Positions 12,474 to 14,633 of a stretch of 14,633 bases of DNA are shown piece after piece. This DNA is from an uncultured candidate division Zixibacteria bacterium (GTDB lineage: Bacteria; Zixibacteria; MSB-5A5; GN15; PGXB01), in contig CALAMC010000105.1 in the NCBI GenBank assembly GCA_937925655.1, positions 1 through 14,633 on the forward strand, written 5' to 3'. The notes under the pieces were generated by a model. It saw only the letters and a list, made by a program, of their open reading frames with translations, was not told the origin of the DNA and made no database searches. How positions within the stretch are numbered: the stretch's first letter is position 1; each line of letters opens with the position of its first letter. The translations under genes and the position numbers were made by a program.

Positions 12474-14555
12474 ATGCCCCAGATGAAGGATTTACAGCGC
12501 ATACGGAATATCGGCATCATGGCCCATATCGATGCCGGTAAGACGACCACGACCGAGAGAATCCTTTACTACACCGGCAAAACTCATCGCATCGGCGAAG
12601 TTGATGACGGTGCTGCGACCATGGATTGGATGGAGCAGGAAAAGGAACGAGGTATTACTATAACCTCGGCTGCGACCACCTGCTTCTGGAGAAACCACCA
12701 GGTCAATATCATTGATACTCCCGGCCACGTCGATTTTACTATTGAAGTGGAACGCTCGTTGCGTGTCCTCGATGGTGCCGTGGGCCTGTTTTGCGCTGTC
12801 GGCGGTGTCGAACCGCAATCCGAAACGGTTTGGTTCCAGGCCGACAAGTACAAAGTTCCCCGCATTGCCTTCGTTAACAAGCTTGATCGCATCGGTGCTG
12901 ATTTCGATTCGGCCGTCAAGGAAATGAACGAGAAATTCGTGCAGAAGTGCGTCCCGGTCCAGATTCCTTTCGGCCAGGGCGAGCAGTTTAAGGGCGTCAT
13001 CGATTTGATCGATATGACCTACCGATTCAGTCACGAAGAAACGTTGGGGGCGCAATTCGAAGATCGCCCAATCCCCGAAGACTGGCTGGAAGCGGCCAAT
13101 GGCGCACGGGAACATATGCTTGAGGCCTTATCCGATTATGACGAAACACTGCTTGACAATTTCCTTAATGAACGGCCCATCGAACGCAGTAGTATAATCC
13201 ATGCCGTTCGTAAGGGCGTTATCGAAACGAAGCTGGTTCCCGTGCTGTGCGGGTCATCCCTGAAAAACAAGGGCGTCCAGAAGCTTCTCGATGCCATTGT
13301 CGATTATTTACCGTCGCCATTGGATGTCCCTCCCGTTAGCGGGAAATCGCTTGATGGCAAAAAAGACCTGGTTCGCAAGGCCGACCCCGACGCGCCCCTG
13401 ACGGCGCTGGCCTTCAAAATCGCCACCGACACCCACGCCGGAAAATTATGCTATGTCCGGATTTATTCGGGAACCGTGAAAACCGGAGCGAATATTTTAA
13501 ACCCGATTTCAGGTATCAAAGAACGTGTGGCGCGTATTCTTCAGATGCACTCCAATAAGCGGGCCGATGTCGAAACCGCTTCGGCGGGTGACATTGTGGC
13601 TATTATCGGTTTCCGCAAAACGACGACTGGCGATACCTTGTGCGATGTCAAAAACCCCATTCTGCTGGACGTTATGAAATTCCCCGAGCCGGTCATCTGG
13701 GTCGCCATAGAACCCCGGTCCAAGGCCGATCAGGATAAATTGGTCGACGCCATGAGCAAGCTGGAAGAAGAAGACCCGACCTTCAAGGTCCGTATCAACG
13801 AAGAAACCGGACAAACCATCATTGCCGGGATGGGCGAATTACACCTTGAGATTATAATAGACCGAATGATTCGGGAGTTTCACGTTCAGGCCAATATCGG
13901 CAAACCGTCGGTGGCTTACAAAGAGACGATCACCCAGGCCGTCGACGCCGAAGGCAAATTTATCCGTCAGAGCGGCGGCAAGGGTCAGTACGGCCACGTT
14001 GTCATTCACGTCGAACCCAATAATAACGGAACCCCGTTCAAATTTGAAAGCCAGATCAAAAATGATATTATTCCCCGCGAATTTATTCCGGCTATCGAAC
14101 GGGGATTGAAAAGCGCCATGTCAAGCGGCGTTATCGCCGGCTATCCCATTACCGGTATCAAGGCGACCCTGGTCGATGGTTCTTCACACGAAATCGACGC
14201 CACCGAACTGGCCTTCGAAGTGGCCGCGTCCATGGCCCTCAAGGACGCCGCCCGCAAGGCGCGGCCGGTAATGCTCGAACCCGTTATGGACGTTGAAATT
14301 ATCTGCCCCGAAGACTATATGGGCAGTATTGTCGGCGATATGAATCTTCGCCGCGGCAAAATTCACGGCATGATCCCGCGCAGTAATCTTCAGGTTATAC
14401 GCGCCACGGTACCTTTGGCCGAGATGTTCGGATATGCAACTATTTTACGAAATCTTACTCAGGGGAGAGGCGTTTATACCATGCAGTTTTCGAAGTACGC
14501 GCCGCTCCCGGAGGATATGACCAATAAACTTTTTGCTATGTCAATGTTTAATTAA
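12474..14555 (+). CDS. fusA: Elongation factor G
   Basis: EF-G is the GTPase that drives translocation of tRNA and mRNA on the ribosome. The product has 693 residues, the usual length. The P-loop A-H-I-D-A-G-K-T-T is at 17-25, R-G-I-T-I at 59-63, D-T-P-G-H at 81-85 with catalytic His85, and N-K-L-D at 135-138. Domain IV carries Q-S-G-G-K-G-Q-Y-G-H. The G domain style (T-T-C-F-W, G-G-V-E-P-Q-S-E-T-V-W) recalls the EF-G group of deltaproteobacteria, spirochaetes and planctomycetes; that affinity is inference. The ATG at 12474 has AGGGA six bases upstream. An in-frame ATG at 12483 lacks an SD. The gene lies 183 nt after rpsG and 23 nt before tuf. Confidence 0.98.
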   Translation: MPQMKDLQRIRNIGIMAHIDAGKTTTTERILYYTGKTHRIGEVDDGAATMDWMEQEKERGITITSAATTCFWRNHQVNIIDTPGHVDFTIEVERSLRVLDGAVGLFCAVGGVEPQSETVWFQADKYKVPRIAFVNKLDRIGADFDSAVKEMNEKFVQKCVPVQIPFGQGEQFKGVIDLIDMTYRFSHEETLGAQFEDRPIPEDWLEAANGAREHMLEALSDYDETLLDNFLNERPIERSSIIHAVRKGVIETKLVPVLCGSSLKNKGVQKLLDAIVDYLPSPLDVPPVSGKSLDGKKDLVRKADPDAPLTALAFKIATDTHAGKLCYVRIYSGTVKTGANILNPISGIKERVARILQMHSNKRADVETASAGDIVAIIGFRKTTTGDTLCDVKNPILLDVMKFPEPVIWVAIEPRSKADQDKLVDAMSKLEEEDPTFKVRINEETGQTIIAGMGELHLEIIIDRMIREFHVQANIGKPSVAYKETITQAVDAEGKFIRQSGGKGQYGHVVIHVEPNNNGTPFKFESQIKNDIIPREFIPAIERGLKSAMSSGVIAGYPITGIKATLVDGSSHEIDATELAFEVAASMALKDAARKARPVMLEPVMDVEIICPEDYMGSIVGDMNLRRGKIHGMIPRSNLQVIRATVPLAEMFGYATILRNLTQGRGVYTMQFSKYAPLPEDMTNKLFAMSMFN

Positions 14556-14578
14556 AAGTATAGTGAGGAAGAAAGGAA

Positions 14579-14633
14579 ATGGCGAAAGAGAAATTTATAC
14601 GGAACAAGCCTCATGTAAACGTGGGGACGATAG
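14579..14633 (+). CDS. tuf: Elongation factor Tu, N-terminal start (partial, second copy)
   Basis: The ATG at 14579 opens MAKEKFIRNKPHVNVGTI, the start of EF-Tu immediately before its P-loop (G-H-V-D-H-G-K), which lies beyond the window. The purine run GAGGAAGAAAGGA (14565-14577) provides the SD. The gene follows fusA by 23 nt, the normal str-operon order. With the tuf end at base 1, the window is bounded by two tuf genes in the same orientation. Confidence 0.95.
   Translation, partial: MAKEKFIRNKPHVNVGTI

Noticed and set aside
12492..13115. 207-codon minus-strand frame inside fusA
   Set aside because: Antisense shadow of the conserved EF-G G domain.
14556..14578. fusA-tuf gap examined for a promoter or terminator
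   Set aside because: It has 23 nt of purine-rich sequence that serves as the tuf SD region; nothing else is visible.
1..14633. CRISPR arrays, transposon ends, toxin-antitoxin or defence genes, retron-like RNAs
   Set aside because: No regularly spaced repeats, terminal inverted repeats or unassigned genes were found; the coding space is fully taken by core genes.

Overview
This window is a contiguous run of bacterial core transcription and translation genes, all on the + strand: the end of one tuf gene, tRNA-Trp, secE, nusG, rplK, rplA, rplJ, rplL, rpoB, rpoC, rpsL, rpsG, fusA and the start of a second tuf gene. It joins what Escherichia coli keeps as two separate loci (tufB-secE-nusG/rplKAJL-rpoBC and the str operon rpsL-rpsG-fusA-tufA) into one block of about 14.5 kb bounded by tuf at both ends. 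I see no mobile element, CRISPR array, phage gene or accessory cassette.

Organism: a bacterium with ordinary Shine-Dalgarno (SD) initiation and roughly balanced base composition (judged by eye). RpoB carries a long charged insertion near its C-terminal third, and RpoC carries a large insertion inside the trigger loop. Both are typical of Gram-negative-type polymerases. Together with the EF-G sequence style this suggests an uncultured diderm lineage, for example the FCB group/Zixibacteria or a deltaproteobacteria-like group. The placement is a low-confidence inference. Good SDs argue against typical Bacteroidetes.

Layout: bases 1-142 hold the tuf end and tRNA-Trp. Bases 172-919 hold secE-nusG (protein export channel subunit, transcription elongation factor). 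Bases 940-3161 hold the L11-L1-L10-L7/L12 set, which builds the L1 stalk and the GTPase-associated stalk of the 50S subunit. Bases 3414-11339 hold the two largest RNA polymerase subunits. Bases 11413-14633 hold S12, S7, EF-G and EF-Tu, where the elongation factors work on the stalk proteins encoded upstream.

The protein genes look orthodox and intact, so no new protein system is visible. The unexplained information is in the spacers. The 183-nt rpsG-fusA spacer can form a long stem that buries the fusA SD. The 252-nt rplL-rpoB spacer contains four successive inverted repeats. The rplJ-rplL spacer has two hairpins, and a small hairpin covers part of the rplA SD. The places where E. coli keeps its L1 and L10 autoregulatory leaders (before rplK and before rplJ) are only 20 and 4 nt long here, so control must be arranged differently. 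Five of the eleven complete genes start with GTG or TTG, and all three GTG genes have an out-of-frame ATG just upstream. All RNA structures were paired by eye, without energy calculation or comparative data.
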